A stretch of 20,313 bases of DNA, taken from assembly GCA_035289125.1 (NCBI GenBank), contig DATDXW010000009.1, positions 1-20,313 on the forward strand, in the 5' to 3' direction. Both the position numbers and the translations under genes were made by a program. Of the stretch, positions 1 through 6,432 are shown piece by piece. The notes below the pieces were generated by a model, which searched no databases, was not told the DNA's origin, and was given only the letters and a program-made list of their open reading frames with translations. Origin of the DNA: JACQID01 sp035289125 (GTDB lineage: Archaea > Aenigmatarchaeota > Aenigmatarchaeia > GW2011-AR5). Each line of letters opens with the position of its first letter. Position 1 is the first letter of the stretch.

Positions 1-106
1 TAGTCTGGTTGGAGCACTCGACTGATAGGCTTGACAAAAGCATCGGAAAGAAAGACAGTCTTTCCCGCAAATCGAGCGGCCGGCAGTTCAAATCTGCCCG
101 GGCCCA
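1..106 (+). tRNA. tRNA-Ile(GAU), 5' end outside window, with intron
   Basis: The 5' acceptor strand and first half of the D stem lie before the window. Visible are the D loop, anticodon stem CTCGA (17-21) pairing TCGAG (72-76), loop C-T-GAT-A (22-27) with anticodon GAT at 24-26, T arm GGCAG-TTCAAAT-CTGCC (82-98), acceptor 3' strand CGGGCCC (99-105) and discriminator A106. The anticodon loop is interrupted after position 37 by an intron of about 43 nt (28-70), which folds into a GGAAAG/CTTTCC hairpin. The 37/38 site is the canonical archaeal intron position. The acceptor strand matches what is typical for archaeal tRNA-Ile(GAU). CCA is not encoded. Confidence 0.85.
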
Positions 107-117
107 TTATATACAAA

Positions 118-136
118 GGGGTATATACAGTACCCC
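118..136. repeat. Perfect inverted repeat after tRNA-Ile
   Basis: GGGGTA (118-123) and TACCCC (131-136) are perfect complements around a 7-nt loop and are followed by a short A run. The position, 12 nt after the tRNA 3' end, would suit a processing or termination hairpin. There is no T tract, so termination is not shown. Confidence 0.4.
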
Positions 137-466
137 AAAAATTGAACGCTTTACAACCCGCATACCGAAAGCCGCCGAAGCGATTGGACGCACCGTGCAC
201 GGCAGATTCGCTTTCGCCGCTATCCGAAGAAAAAGCGATAATTGGCTTCTTGCGCAATGCCATCAGAAAATTCTTTAAATTTCACCATTTCTATTAAGAA
301 CGCCTTTGAACGCACCCCGCAAGAAGAAGAGAAATAATAATAAAAAATACAAACGTAACCATCACGCTCTTCTTTTTATTCATATAACTCACTTAACTTT
401 TGCGGTTTTTAACATTTACAATCCTCCGTTTGAAAACAAAGCCCATCAAATTCGGAGAATTCGATG

Positions 467-474
467 TTTAAATA
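467..474 (+). promoter_or_regulatory. Possible TATA box for the ribosomal protein operon
   Basis: TTTAAATA is a good archaeal TATA box. Transcription would start about 25 nt downstream, giving a uL3 leader of roughly 120 nt that contains the hairpin CTAC/GTAG (533-545) and a module B copy. A second TATA-like box lies nearer to uL3 at 586-593. Confidence 0.35.
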
Positions 475-552
475 TCTTTTCGTTCAATAAAGAAGTGCTC
501 TCATGTACCCGGACGCAAGCCGCAGTCTTGTTCTACGTGGTGTAGTAAGGTG

Positions 553-578
553 CTGGACGCACGAAGTGCGTTATACAG
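553..578 (+). repeat. Module B hairpin, free copy in uL3 leader
   Basis: CTG (553-555), GACGCAC (556-562), loop GAA, GTGCGTT (566-572), a 3-nt bulge ATA, CAG (576-578). The 7-bp stem (first pair G-T) is closed by CTG/CAG with the bulge on the 3' side. The same layout recurs at 7584-7608, 17836-17862 and 17972-17997. Confidence 0.7.
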
Positions 579-585
579 ATAGGGC

Positions 586-593
586 TTATAAAG
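586..593 (+). promoter_or_regulatory. TATA-like box near uL3
   Basis: TTATAAAG lies 27-34 nt before the uL3 ATG. Initiation about 25 nt downstream would fall at or just after the SD (610-615), giving a nearly leaderless transcript. The box at 467-474 is the alternative that keeps the SD in the mRNA. Confidence 0.3.
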
Positions 594-619
594 GCAAGGT
601 ATAATAAAAGGAAGGTAAT

Positions 620-1540
620 ATGCCACACAGACAAAGACCACGAAGAGGATCGTTGCAGTTCTATCCGCGCAAGCGGGCCGCGCGCATCTATTCAAAGGTA
701 TCGATTTTTCACGGCACTGAAGAAAAGCCGCTGGCTTTTGCCGGCTGGAAAGCAGGAATGACTCACGTTAAATTCACGGAGCCAAACAGCAAGTCTCCGT
801 CTCACGGGAAAGCCGTTGCCAAGGCAGTGACTATTATAGATACTCCTCCGCTTCTCGTATGCGGCGCCCGTTTCTACGCGGGCAGGCGCGCCATAGGCGA
901 GAAATGGATGGATAACCTGCCGAAAGACATACAGGGAAAAACCGGTAGGCAATTAGGAAAGGTCGTTGAAGGCGCGGAGGACGTGCGCCTAATAGTCGCC
1001 ACGCAGTCGCAGAACAGCTCCATGAAAAGGGGAACGGAAGTTTTTGAAATTGGCGTTGGAGGCAAAAACAAGACGGCAGTGGCAACGTCGCTCATAGGAA
1101 AGCAGATAAGCGCGAAAGACGTTTTTGCGAACGGCGAAAAAATAATCGTTTCTTCCGTGACAAAAGGGCACGGATTCACAGGACCTGTGAAGAGATTCGG
1201 GATAAGAATCCAGACCAGGAAAGACAAGCAAATGAACAGGCATCCGGGTTCGCTGGGGTCGGAAAGCCCTGGTAACGTTGACCCGAGAACGCCGATGGCA
1301 GGGCAGTACGGTTACTTCAACAGAACGGAAAAGAATAAGCGCATATTTCTCATAAGCAACGATGTCGCAAAGATAGCGCCGAATGGCGGATTTCTTAATT
1401 ATGGAGCGGTAAAAGGGGACTATATGCTCGTAGAAGGCTCGGTTCCGGGCCCGAAGAAAAGGCTGGTGATACTGAGGAAGTCAGACGGGAAAACGTCGCC
1501 TGTGGAACTTTCATACATATCGACGGAGAGCAAGCAGTGA
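620..1540 (+). CDS. rpl3: Large subunit ribosomal protein uL3
   Basis: A 306-aa archaeal-type uL3, an early-assembling 50S protein that binds 23S rRNA near the peptidyl transferase centre. The N-terminus (RPRRGSLQFYPRKRA) and the central GHGFTGPVKRFG segment with the following HPGSLG and GQYG motifs are diagnostic, and the length is slightly under the usual archaeal 330-340 aa. The ATG at 620 follows SD GGAAGG (610-615). It is first in the cluster, as in most archaea. Its stop codon overlaps a GTG (1537) that opens the first of two tiny frames leading to uL4. Confidence 0.97.
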   Translation: MPHRQRPRRGSLQFYPRKRAARIYSKVSIFHGTEEKPLAFAGWKAGMTHVKFTEPNSKSPSHGKAVAKAVTIIDTPPLLVCGARFYAGRRAIGEKWMDNLPKDIQGKTGRQLGKVVEGAEDVRLIVATQSQNSSMKRGTEVFEIGVGGKNKTAVATSLIGKQISAKDVFANGEKIIVSSVTKGHGFTGPVKRFGIRIQTRKDKQMNRHPGSLGSESPGNVDPRTPMAGQYGYFNRTEKNKRIFLISNDVAKIAPNGGFLNYGAVKGDYMLVEGSVPGPKKRLVILRKSDGKTSPVELSYISTESKQ

Positions 1541-1588
1541 GCAAGACGCAGCAAAAATAATATGGGATACGATTCACGAATGGAATGA
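1537..1588 (+). other. Chain of two micro-ORFs bridging uL3 to uL4
   Basis: GTG at 1537 overlaps the uL3 stop (GTGA) and reads 7 codons (VSKTQQK) to TAA at 1558-1560. One base later, ATG at 1562 inside module A reads MGYDSRME to TGA at 1586-1588. That stop overlaps an ATG at 1585 (ATGA) which is in frame with uL4. The gap can therefore be crossed by stop-to-start steps of at most 1 nt. This is seen directly; that ribosomes use it is inference. Confidence 0.35.
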
Positions 1589-1599
1589 GTGAAGGGTAT
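1556..1599 (+). repeat. Module A element (E1) before uL4
   Basis: Begins AATAATATGGG and folds as ATAC (1567-1570), GA, TTCAC (1573-1577), 11-nt loop, GTGAA (1589-1593), GG, GTAT (1596-1599). The 3' strand GAAGGGTAT lies directly before the uL4 ATG at 1600 and can serve as its SD. A near twin (E12) lies before uL15, so both genes carry the same pseudo-N-terminal MSEGYM reading. Confidence 0.75.
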
Positions 1600-2397
1600 A
1601 TGGCTTCAACTAAAGTTTATGGCATGGACGGGAAAACTGACGGTAGCATAGAGTTGCCGCAATTCTTCATCGGTGACGTGAAGATTCCCCTCATAATCAA
1701 GGTAGTAAGCGCGATACAGAGCAACAAGCGCCAGTCGTATGGTACGGACCCGTTGGCAGGTGCCCGTTCTTCCGCTCACTACCACGGGAGCAGGCACTAT
1801 CGTTTCTCGATGATGAACAAGGAAATGGCAAGAATATCCAGAATACATGGCAAAGTCGGTTACCTTGCTATGACTGCAAGAGTTGTCGTTCAAGCCGTGA
1901 AAGGCAGGCGTGGAATGCCGCCGCGCGCGGAAAAGAACTGGACGAAGAAGATAAACAGGAAGGAAATGGCAGCTGCGATAAAATCGCTAATAGCTGCCAC
2001 GGCAAACAAAGAAATGGTGAAGGCGCGCGGGCACAGATACGCAAGCGAACTGCCCGTGATCGTCGTTAATGATTTTGAAAACGTCTCAAAGGCGAAGGAG
2101 ATATACACCTTGCTGGAAAATATTCTCGGTAGGGAAGAAATGGAGAGGTGCTCGGAAAGGAAAGTGCGGGCAGGAAGGGGCAAGACGCGCGGAAGAAAGT
2201 ATAAAGTGAAGGCGGGCCCGTTGCTTGTATTCTCAAAAGCGTGCCCAGCGATGCGCGCTTGCGCGTCGCTGCCGGGCGTTGCGTCGGCAACGGCTTCTTC
2301 TGTTTCTGCCGAGATGCTTGCGCCGGGAGCCCGGCCGGGAAGGCTCACGGTTTACACACAGTCAGCTATCGACGCGCTAAAAAAGAGGCTTGAATGA
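1600..2397 (+). CDS. rpl4: Large subunit ribosomal protein uL4
   Basis: A 265-aa archaeal uL4 that binds 23S rRNA and lines the exit tunnel with its extended loop. Family features visible are the basic loop region (RQSYGTDPLAGARSSAHYHG, then the RGMPPRAEKNW stretch) and the C-terminal GRKYKVKAGPLLV segment. Start 1600 is preferred because the preceding MSEGY codons belong to module A and recur before the unrelated uL15. An in-frame ATG at 1585, overlapping a micro-ORF stop, is the alternative. Its stop overlaps the uL23 ATG (ATGA at 2394). Confidence 0.95.
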   Translation: MASTKVYGMDGKTDGSIELPQFFIGDVKIPLIIKVVSAIQSNKRQSYGTDPLAGARSSAHYHGSRHYRFSMMNKEMARISRIHGKVGYLAMTARVVVQAVKGRRGMPPRAEKNWTKKINRKEMAAAIKSLIAATANKEMVKARGHRYASELPVIVVNDFENVSKAKEIYTLLENILGREEMERCSERKVRAGRGKTRGRKYKVKAGPLLVFSKACPAMRACASLPGVASATASSVSAEMLAPGARPGRLTVYTQSAIDALKKRLE

Positions 2398-2741
2398 AAA
2401 TGGAATCAAAAACAGCGGAGAAGAAAACAACCAAAGCGCCAAAGAATAATGACGCTCGTGCTGTTGCCACGCAAAGTTCTGCTGTTCCCTTCACTTTTGT
2501 CAAGTTCGCTCTCATGACGGAAAAATCCGTTCAGGGCATCGAGGCGCAGAACAGGATGGTGTTTATAATTGAAAGGAAGGCGACAAAAGAAAATGTTGCC
2601 AAAGAAATAACGGCGATGTTCAACACGCCCGTCAAAAGCGTGAGGACGATGTTTGACCAGGACGGCAGGAAGCGCGCTTTCGTGGCCTTCAAGAACGCAG
2701 GCGCCGCAGGGGAAGTGGCAATAAAATTAGGAATAATATGA
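2394..2741 (+). CDS. rpl23: Large subunit ribosomal protein uL23
   Basis: A 115-aa uL23, the protein at the tunnel exit that docks SRP and SecYEG. The core begins at about residue 33 (FVKFALMTEKSVQGIEAQNR) and ends in the typical RKRAFVAFKNAGAAGEVAIKLG. The first 30 residues are a Lys/Ala/Thr-rich extension. The start overlaps the uL4 stop; a second ATG lies at 2400. The following gene is not uL2, as is usual, but a 116-aa orphan. Confidence 0.94.
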   Translation: MKMESKTAEKKTTKAPKNNDARAVATQSSAVPFTFVKFALMTEKSVQGIEAQNRMVFIIERKATKENVAKEITAMFNTPVKSVRTMFDQDGRKRAFVAFKNAGAAGEVAIKLGII

Positions 2742-2742
2742 C

Positions 2743-3093
2743 GTGATTGTGATGGTACAACAAGCGATTGAAAAGAGAATAGGACCATATACGGTGACAG
2801 TAACACATGACGAATTTCCTGAACTTTCTGTGTTATCTGAATATATCAGATTAGCAGGCTTCACGTATTATAATGGTAACCCTTTATCAATATATGGGGT
2901 ATTCGCTCCGAGTTTAAAAATTGGACGAAGAGTATGTCTAACAGATCGTCCTGCGCAAATTTGGGTAGAAAGAAAATTTGATCACGAAGAAGAATATGGA
3001 AGTGAAGTTGCACCTATCGTGTTTTATTTATACGGCGACACAGAGAGCGTCTTGAACGCAGAAGCTGAAATAAAAGCAGCATTTGGTGTTTGA
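2743..3093 (+). CDS. Orphan protein of 116 aa inserted between uL23 and uL2
   Basis: I do not recognise this protein. It is soluble, acidic toward the C-terminus, rich in Tyr and Glu, and has no cysteine cluster, membrane segment or signal peptide. Start options are GTG 2743, GTG 2749 and ATG 2752; GTG 2743 lies 1 nt after the uL23 stop. The TGA ends 1 nt before the uL2 ATG, so the gene fits tightly into the operon. Its base composition is visibly more AT-rich than the flanking genes (many TTA, TAT, ATA and GAA codons), which suggests recent acquisition or relaxed selection. Tight spacing and an intact frame favour a real gene. Confidence 0.65.
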   Translation: MIVMVQQAIEKRIGPYTVTVTHDEFPELSVLSEYIRLAGFTYYNGNPLSIYGVFAPSLKIGRRVCLTDRPAQIWVERKFDHEEEYGSEVAPIVFYLYGDTESVLNAEAEIKAAFGV

Positions 3094-3094
3094 A

Positions 3095-3790
3095 ATGGGA
3101 AAGAATCTTATTCAGCAGCGAAGAGGAAAGGGAAACACGAGATACCGCTCTCCATCGCATAGATTCCGCGGAAAAGTCACGTATGATTCAATACCGAAAG
3201 GCGCAACTCATGGCATCGTACGCGCCATAATAGATGCGCCAGGGAGGACCACGCCTCTCGCCGAAGTCACGTACGGCGATAAAACCGTTCTCCATCTTCC
3301 TAATGCAGGAATGAGCGTAGGGCAGACGTTGAACGTAGCGGAGCTGGCGGAAGGCAATATGGTCACGATAAGGGACGTGCCGGAAGGGACAAGTATATTC
3401 AACATAGAACTAACGCCTGGGGACGGCGGCAGGCTTTGCCGCAGTTCGGGCACAGCAGCTACCGTGATAGCACGGGAAGGAAACAGCGTGACCGTGCTTA
3501 TGCCTTCAAGACAGCAAAAGAAAATACCGGGGAACTGCCGCGCAACAATAGGCGTGACCGCAGGATTCGGAAGAAAGGACAAGCCTTTCATGAAGGCTGG
3601 GAACAAGCACCACGCAATGAAGGCGCTGGGCAAGCTCACTGCAATAACGTTACCGACACACATGAACGTCGTGCAGCACCCGTTCGGCGGCAAAAACCTC
3701 GGCAAGCAAAAGAACGTGTCCCGCGACACGCCACCCGGCAGAAAGGTCGGTAACCTCTGGCCGAGAAGAACAGGGAAGAAGAAGCGATGA
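3095..3790 (+). CDS. rpl2: Large subunit ribosomal protein uL2
   Basis: A 231-aa archaeal uL2, which binds 23S rRNA and helps subunit association and peptidyl transfer. The N-terminus GKNLIQQRRGKGN, the central RGKVTYDS and the C-terminal HPFGGKN..RDTPPGRKVG..RRTG motifs are diagnostic. ATG 3095 is preferred to an in-frame start at 3083 because the conserved N-terminus begins there and the spacing to the preceding stop is 1 nt. The uL2 stop overlaps ATG 3787, which opens a micro-ORF through element E2 toward uS19. Confidence 0.96.
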   Translation: MGKNLIQQRRGKGNTRYRSPSHRFRGKVTYDSIPKGATHGIVRAIIDAPGRTTPLAEVTYGDKTVLHLPNAGMSVGQTLNVAELAEGNMVTIRDVPEGTSIFNIELTPGDGGRLCRSSGTAATVIAREGNSVTVLMPSRQQKKIPGNCRATIGVTAGFGRKDKPFMKAGNKHHAMKALGKLTAITLPTHMNVVQHPFGGKNLGKQKNVSRDTPPGRKVGNLWPRRTGKKKR

Positions 3791-3900
3791 TGATGGAAAT
3801 GAAAGTAAATATAAATAATATGGGATACGACTTGGAAACTGTCAGACGCACGGCTGGTCAAAGCCGTCATACGGCATCGTGCGTCAAGTTGCTTAAGTGA
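3787..3900 (+). other. Relay micro-ORF spanning the uL2-uS19 gap (37 aa)
   Basis: ATG 3787 overlaps the uL2 stop (ATGA). The frame stays open through the whole of element E2, including its nested module B, and stops at TGA 3898-3900, 12 nt before the uS19 ATG with SD-like GCGAGGGG between. It passes in frame through the ATG of module A (3820, MGYDL...). No similarity is recognised. The exact fit to the gap suggests a role in translational coupling rather than a functional peptide. Confidence 0.4.
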
Positions 3901-3910
3901 GCGAGGGGTA
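3815..3910 (+). repeat. Composite module A + B element (E2) before uS19
   Basis: Starts AATAATATGGGATACGA and ends GCGAGGGGTA. Outer pairs are TAC/GTA, the internal loop GA/GG, then CTTG/CGAG. The apical region holds a B copy: GACGCACG (3845-3852) pairing perfectly with CGTGCGTC (3878-3885), enclosing a GCCGT-CAT-ACGGC hairpin. AACT/AGTT flank the B stem. The inner part is a close homologue of that in E9 (12691-12757). Confidence 0.7.
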
Positions 3911-3912
3911 CT

Positions 3913-4296
3913 ATGGCAAAGAAATTCACGTTCAAGGGAAAGACGATAGAAGAGATGCAAAGCATGACGCTGGAAGAAGCAGCGAAGCTGTTTGACTCCC
4001 GCGCTCGGCGTGCGTTGTCGCACGGTTTCACGAAAGCGGAGAAGAACTTGGTGGAAGACATACGAAGGAATGACGGCAAGCTCGTCAAAACGCATTGCCG
4101 CGACATGGTGATAATACCGGAAATGGCAGGCGTCAAAATCGGGATATACAACGGCAAGCAATTTTTGCCGGTAGAGATAAAGCTGGAAATGCTCGGGCAC
4201 AGGCTCGGCGAGTTTGCGATGACTCGCCAGAAAGTCAAGCACTCCTCGCCCGGAATAGGCGCGACGCGCTCCAGCAAGTCGGTGGCATTAAAGTGA
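3913..4296 (+). CDS. rps19: Small subunit ribosomal protein uS19
   Basis: A 127-aa archaeal uS19, in the 30S head near the A site and the central bridge. The core motif VKTHCRDMVIIPEMAG, then GIYNGKQF and the basic tail KHSSPGIGATRSSKS are typical. SD-like GAGGGG (3903-3908) from element E2 precedes the ATG. The stop codon shares its last base with the ATG of the next small gene (TGATG). Confidence 0.96.
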   Translation: MAKKFTFKGKTIEEMQSMTLEEAAKLFDSRARRALSHGFTKAEKNLVEDIRRNDGKLVKTHCRDMVIIPEMAGVKIGIYNGKQFLPVEIKLEMLGHRLGEFAMTRQKVKHSSPGIGATRSSKSVALK

Positions 4297-4517
4297 TGGG
4301 TATGATAACAAGCAAAAGTCTGGGTTATAACATAGTAGGGCATATCAGAATATCTGCAGATATAGTTCTGCAACCAGACGGAACCTCCATTGCGCGATAC
4401 TTCATACTGGACAGATGTATTGGAGAGGCAACTATTCCGGGGGATACGCTGAATTCAAAAGTATCCGAGTATGTATGGGCGCAGGCGCCTAAAATATTGG
4501 AGAGTGTGCGGTGGTAA
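4296..4517 (+). CDS. Orphan small protein of 73 aa between uS19 and uL22
   Basis: I do not recognise this protein. It is soluble, has two cysteine-poor halves and ends in aromatic residues (ESVRW). ATG 4296 overlaps the uS19 stop by one base, and the stop TAA 4515-4517 ends 2 nt before the uL22 ATG and overlaps a possible GTG start of uL22 at 4511. Normally uS19 is followed directly by uL22. The sequence is more AT-rich than its neighbours and contains no module A or B motif. It could be a genuine accessory gene or a long relay frame grown from an old insertion. Confidence 0.5.
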   Translation: MGMITSKSLGYNIVGHIRISADIVLQPDGTSIARYFILDRCIGEATIPGDTLNSKVSEYVWAQAPKILESVRW

Positions 4518-4519
4518 TC

Positions 4520-4948
4520 ATGCCGTACACATTCACGCCGGAACAAAAGCACGCGAAAGCGTATGGAAGCAACCTCAGAATCAGCCCGAAGAATGCGGGC
4601 ATACTTTGCAGGGCGATAAACAAAAAGAAGCTTTCCGCAGGCAGGCGTTTGCTTTCCGACATTGTTGAGCGGCGGAGAAGTCTGGAAGGAAAATATTATT
4701 CAAAGGCGGCCGAGGAAGTTTTATCATTGCTCAATAGTTGCGAGAAGAATGCAACTAATGCAGGATTGGAATTAGGCAAGATGTTCATTCATGCCACGGC
4801 TTATCGCGGCTCGGTCCTGCGAAGAAGGCGAAGAAGGAGCGGATTTGGCTCGCGAATGAAGATAACCAATGTGGAAATGATGCTTATAGAAAGGGGGAAA
4901 GCGGCAACGAACGCACAGAAGAAGGAAGCGAGGGCTGACAAGAAATGA
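4520..4948 (+). CDS. rpl22: Large subunit ribosomal protein uL22
   Basis: A 142-aa archaeal uL22, which lines the exit tunnel with its beta hairpin. The start MPYTFTP..KHAKAYGSNLRISPKNA matches the family, and residues 88-115 with the RGSVLRRRRRRSGFGSR stretch form the tunnel loop. ATG 4520 is preferred; in-frame GTG 4511 is possible. GGTGGTAATC just before the ATG is a plausible SD. The stop overlaps the uS3 ATG (ATGA). Confidence 0.94.
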   Translation: MPYTFTPEQKHAKAYGSNLRISPKNAGILCRAINKKKLSAGRRLLSDIVERRRSLEGKYYSKAAEEVLSLLNSCEKNATNAGLELGKMFIHATAYRGSVLRRRRRRSGFGSRMKITNVEMMLIERGKAATNAQKKEARADKK

Positions 4949-5655
4949 AGGAAAGGATATTCATAACCCGTGCAAAGGAAGAAGTGAACCTTACGGAGTT
5001 CGTGAGAAGTTATTTCAAATCCGCGAAGTGCGGTGACATAGAGATACAGAAGACGCCGATAATGACGCGTATCGTGCTTCATACCACGACGCCCGGGCTG
5101 ATAATAGGGATGGGCGGGGAGCGGATAAAGGACGCAACGGAAATATTGCGAAGCAAGTTCAAGATAGAAAATCCCCAGATAGATGTGCAGAAGATAGAGG
5201 ACCAGTATCTGGACGCGAAGGTGATGGCGAAGTCTCTGGCTTCCCAGGTGGAAGGCGGGATGAATTACAAGCGGCTGGCGAATCTCACGCTGGAGAAGAT
5301 AATGCGCGCCGGCGCTGTGGGATGCGAGCTCATACTGTCCGGAAAGCTGTCCGGCGAGCGCTCGAGGCGCGAGCGGTTCACGCAGGGCTACATAAAAAAA
5401 TGCGGCGAGCCCTCGTTGACGATGGTGCGGAAAGGATTTGCCGTTGCCACCCCGAAGCTGGGGAACATAGGCGTGGTTGTAAAGATAATGGTTGAAAGGC
5501 CCGTGCCGATGCACATCAAGCTAACTGCGTTGATGAAGGCGCAAAATATCAAAAACGTAGAGGTTCTGGCCGCGGCGCACGAGCTGAACAAGAAGACAGA
5601 GGAAATGGCTGCTGCAGAAAACACGGAAGAACCGGTTCAGGAGGTGGGCAAGTAA
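4945..5655 (+). CDS. rps3: Small subunit ribosomal protein uS3
   Basis: A 236-aa archaeal uS3 at the mRNA entry site of the 30S head. The type II KH domain is visible with its GxxG loop in GLIIGMGGERI (about residues 51-61), followed by the C-terminal uS3 domain (SGKLSGERSRRERFTQGY). The C-terminal 25 residues are acidic and low in complexity. Start and stop overlap the neighbouring genes by 4 and 1 nt. Confidence 0.96.
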   Translation: MKERIFITRAKEEVNLTEFVRSYFKSAKCGDIEIQKTPIMTRIVLHTTTPGLIIGMGGERIKDATEILRSKFKIENPQIDVQKIEDQYLDAKVMAKSLASQVEGGMNYKRLANLTLEKIMRAGAVGCELILSGKLSGERSRRERFTQGYIKKCGEPSLTMVRKGFAVATPKLGNIGVVVKIMVERPVPMHIKLTALMKAQNIKNVEVLAAAHELNKKTEEMAAAENTEEPVQEVGK

Positions 5656-5855
5656 TGGCTCTCATAAAGAAGGACAAGCTCAAGGCGATGAAACCAAACG
5701 AGATAGAAGATAAAATAAAGGAAATAAAGTTTGAACTTTCAAAGGAGCGTGCATTGAGCGAAGTTGGAAGCACTGCCAAGAATCCCGGCAACATTCGCGA
5801 GATGAAGCGCACGATAGCCACGCTTCTTGCGAAGCAGGGAGGTGCTGGCAAATAG
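5655..5855 (+). CDS. rpl29: Large subunit ribosomal protein uL29
   Basis: A 66-aa uL29, a two-helix protein next to uL23 at the tunnel exit. The family features L..MKPNEIEDKIKEIKFELSKERA and NPGNIREMKRTIATLLAK are clear. ATG shares a base with the uS3 stop (TAATG). Its stop TAG overlaps the proposed ATA start of aIF1 (ATAG). The last codons also contain the GGAGGTG SD of that gene. Confidence 0.95.
   Translation: MALIKKDKLKAMKPNEIEDKIKEIKFELSKERALSEVGSTAKNPGNIREMKRTIATLLAKQGGAGK
5838..5844 (+). promoter_or_regulatory. Strong Shine-Dalgarno that fixes the aIF1 start
   Basis: GGAGGTG lies inside the end of uL29, 7 nt before ATA 5852. It is the best SD in the operon and sits 31 nt from the TTG at 5876, too far to serve it. 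It therefore supports initiation at ATA. Confidence 0.7.
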
Positions 5856-6157
5856 CCGTATGCACCAAGTGTGGGTTGCCGAAAGAGCTTTGCGTTTGCG
5901 AAACAATTGCCAAGGAATCGAAGAAGATAACCGTCATCGTCGAAAAAAGACGTTACGGGAAATTCGCGACCATAATAAAGGGCATGGAAGATTCGCAGAT
6001 AAACGTGAAGGATTTAGTGTCAAAGCTGAAGTCCCGGCTTGCCTGCGGAGGAACTTACAAGAACGGCGAAATAGAGCTTCAGGGAAACCATAGGGACAGG
6101 GTAAAGGAGATACTTGTAAAGGAAGGTTTTCCGGAGGACATGATAGAGGTCAAATGA
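5852..6157 (+). CDS. Translation initiation factor aIF1 (SUI1 family), probable AUA start
   Basis: aIF1 controls fidelity of start-codon selection on the 30S subunit. The SUI1 core is clear (TVIVEKRRYGKFATIIKG...CGGTYKNGEIELQGNH), and the N-terminal CxxCGLPKELCVC zinc-knuckle motif typical of archaeal aIF1 is encoded upstream of the nearest TTG (5876). No ATG, GTG or TTG lies upstream in frame. The codon that fits is ATA 5852, 7 nt after a perfect GGAGGTG and overlapping the uL29 stop (ATAG) as ATG overlaps elsewhere here. This gives 101 aa, the usual family length. A TTG start would remove the first cysteine pair. A sequencing error is the main alternative. The stop overlaps rnp1 (ATGA). Confidence 0.85.
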   Translation: MAVCTKCGLPKELCVCETIAKESKKITVIVEKRRYGKFATIIKGMEDSQINVKDLVSKLKSRLACGGTYKNGEIELQGNHRDRVKEILVKEGFPEDMIEVK

Positions 6158-6432
6158 TGATAAACGCGAGGAGTATAGCACAGCACGAGTTGATAGGGCT
6201 TGAATGCGAGGTTGTGGAATCGCGCAACCCTTCCCAGCGTGGGGTGCGCGGACGCGTGATTGATGAGGGAATGAATGTAATTGTAATTAGGACGGCAAAG
6301 GGGGATAAAAAGATAGAGAAGAAGGGGACAAAACTAAAATTTATCCTCGGGCGCGGAAAGGTGACGCTTGACGGCAGTTCGATAGCTGTCCGGCCGGAAG
6401 ACAGGATAAAGAAGAGGTCAAGAAGATGGTAA
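6154..6432 (+). CDS. rnp1: RNase P protein component 1 (Rnp1 / Rpp29)
   Basis: A 92-aa Rpp29/Pop4-family protein of the archaeal RNase P holoenzyme, which processes tRNA 5' ends. The Sm-like barrel is seen as HELIGLECEVVESRNPSQRGVRGRVIDEGMNV..., with the conserved NPS..G..G and D/E.NV features. Its place between aIF1 and uS17 is the usual archaeal one. The start overlaps aIF1 by 4 nt, and its end overlaps uS17 by 7 nt. Confidence 0.92.
   Translation: MMINARSIAQHELIGLECEVVESRNPSQRGVRGRVIDEGMNVIVIRTAKGDKKIEKKGTKLKFILGRGKVTLDGSSIAVRPEDRIKKRSRRW

Larger units (their letters stand above)
107..502. other. Intergenic stretch with no convincing gene
   Basis: Reading frames here are short, basic or low-complexity and have no recognisable domain. 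The stretch is AT-rich from about 260 onward. I see a perfect 6-bp inverted repeat just after the tRNA (118-136) and a TATA-like box at 467-474. No A-module copy is recognisable, although ATAC-aaa-GGGGTAT at 111-124 could be a decayed remnant. Confidence 0.5.
503..604 (+). other. Possible 33-aa leader ORF before uL3
   Basis: An ATG at 503 opens a 33-codon frame ending TAA at 602-604, 15 nt before the uL3 ATG, with the uL3 SD in between. The frame reads straight through the module B hairpin (553-578). It resembles the micro-ORFs that span element copies deeper in the operon. It shows no similarity I recognise and has no SD, so translation is unproven. Confidence 0.25.

Noticed and set aside
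9..297. Two open frames across the first 300 bases on the plus strand
   Set aside because: They run through the tRNA-Ile gene and its intron, have atypical composition and no recognisable domain.
306..545. 79-aa frame upstream of uL3
   Set aside because: Low-complexity Lys/Asn start in AT-rich DNA, no SD and no similarity; treated as non-coding leader.
1585..1599. MSEGY N-terminal extension of uL4 (and the same on uL15 at 12875)
   Set aside because: The identical extension on two unrelated proteins is encoded by the module A 3' strand, so the following ATG with GAAGGG as SD was chosen. Initiation at the upstream ATG by coupling cannot be excluded.
3208..4242. 344-aa frame on the minus strand
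   Set aside because: Antisense shadow of uL2 and uS19, both certain on the plus strand; Cys/Phe/Pro-rich composition typical of an antisense frame.
4801..5514. 237-aa minus-strand frame
   Set aside because: Antisense to uL22 and uS3; His/Tyr/Leu-rich shadow composition.
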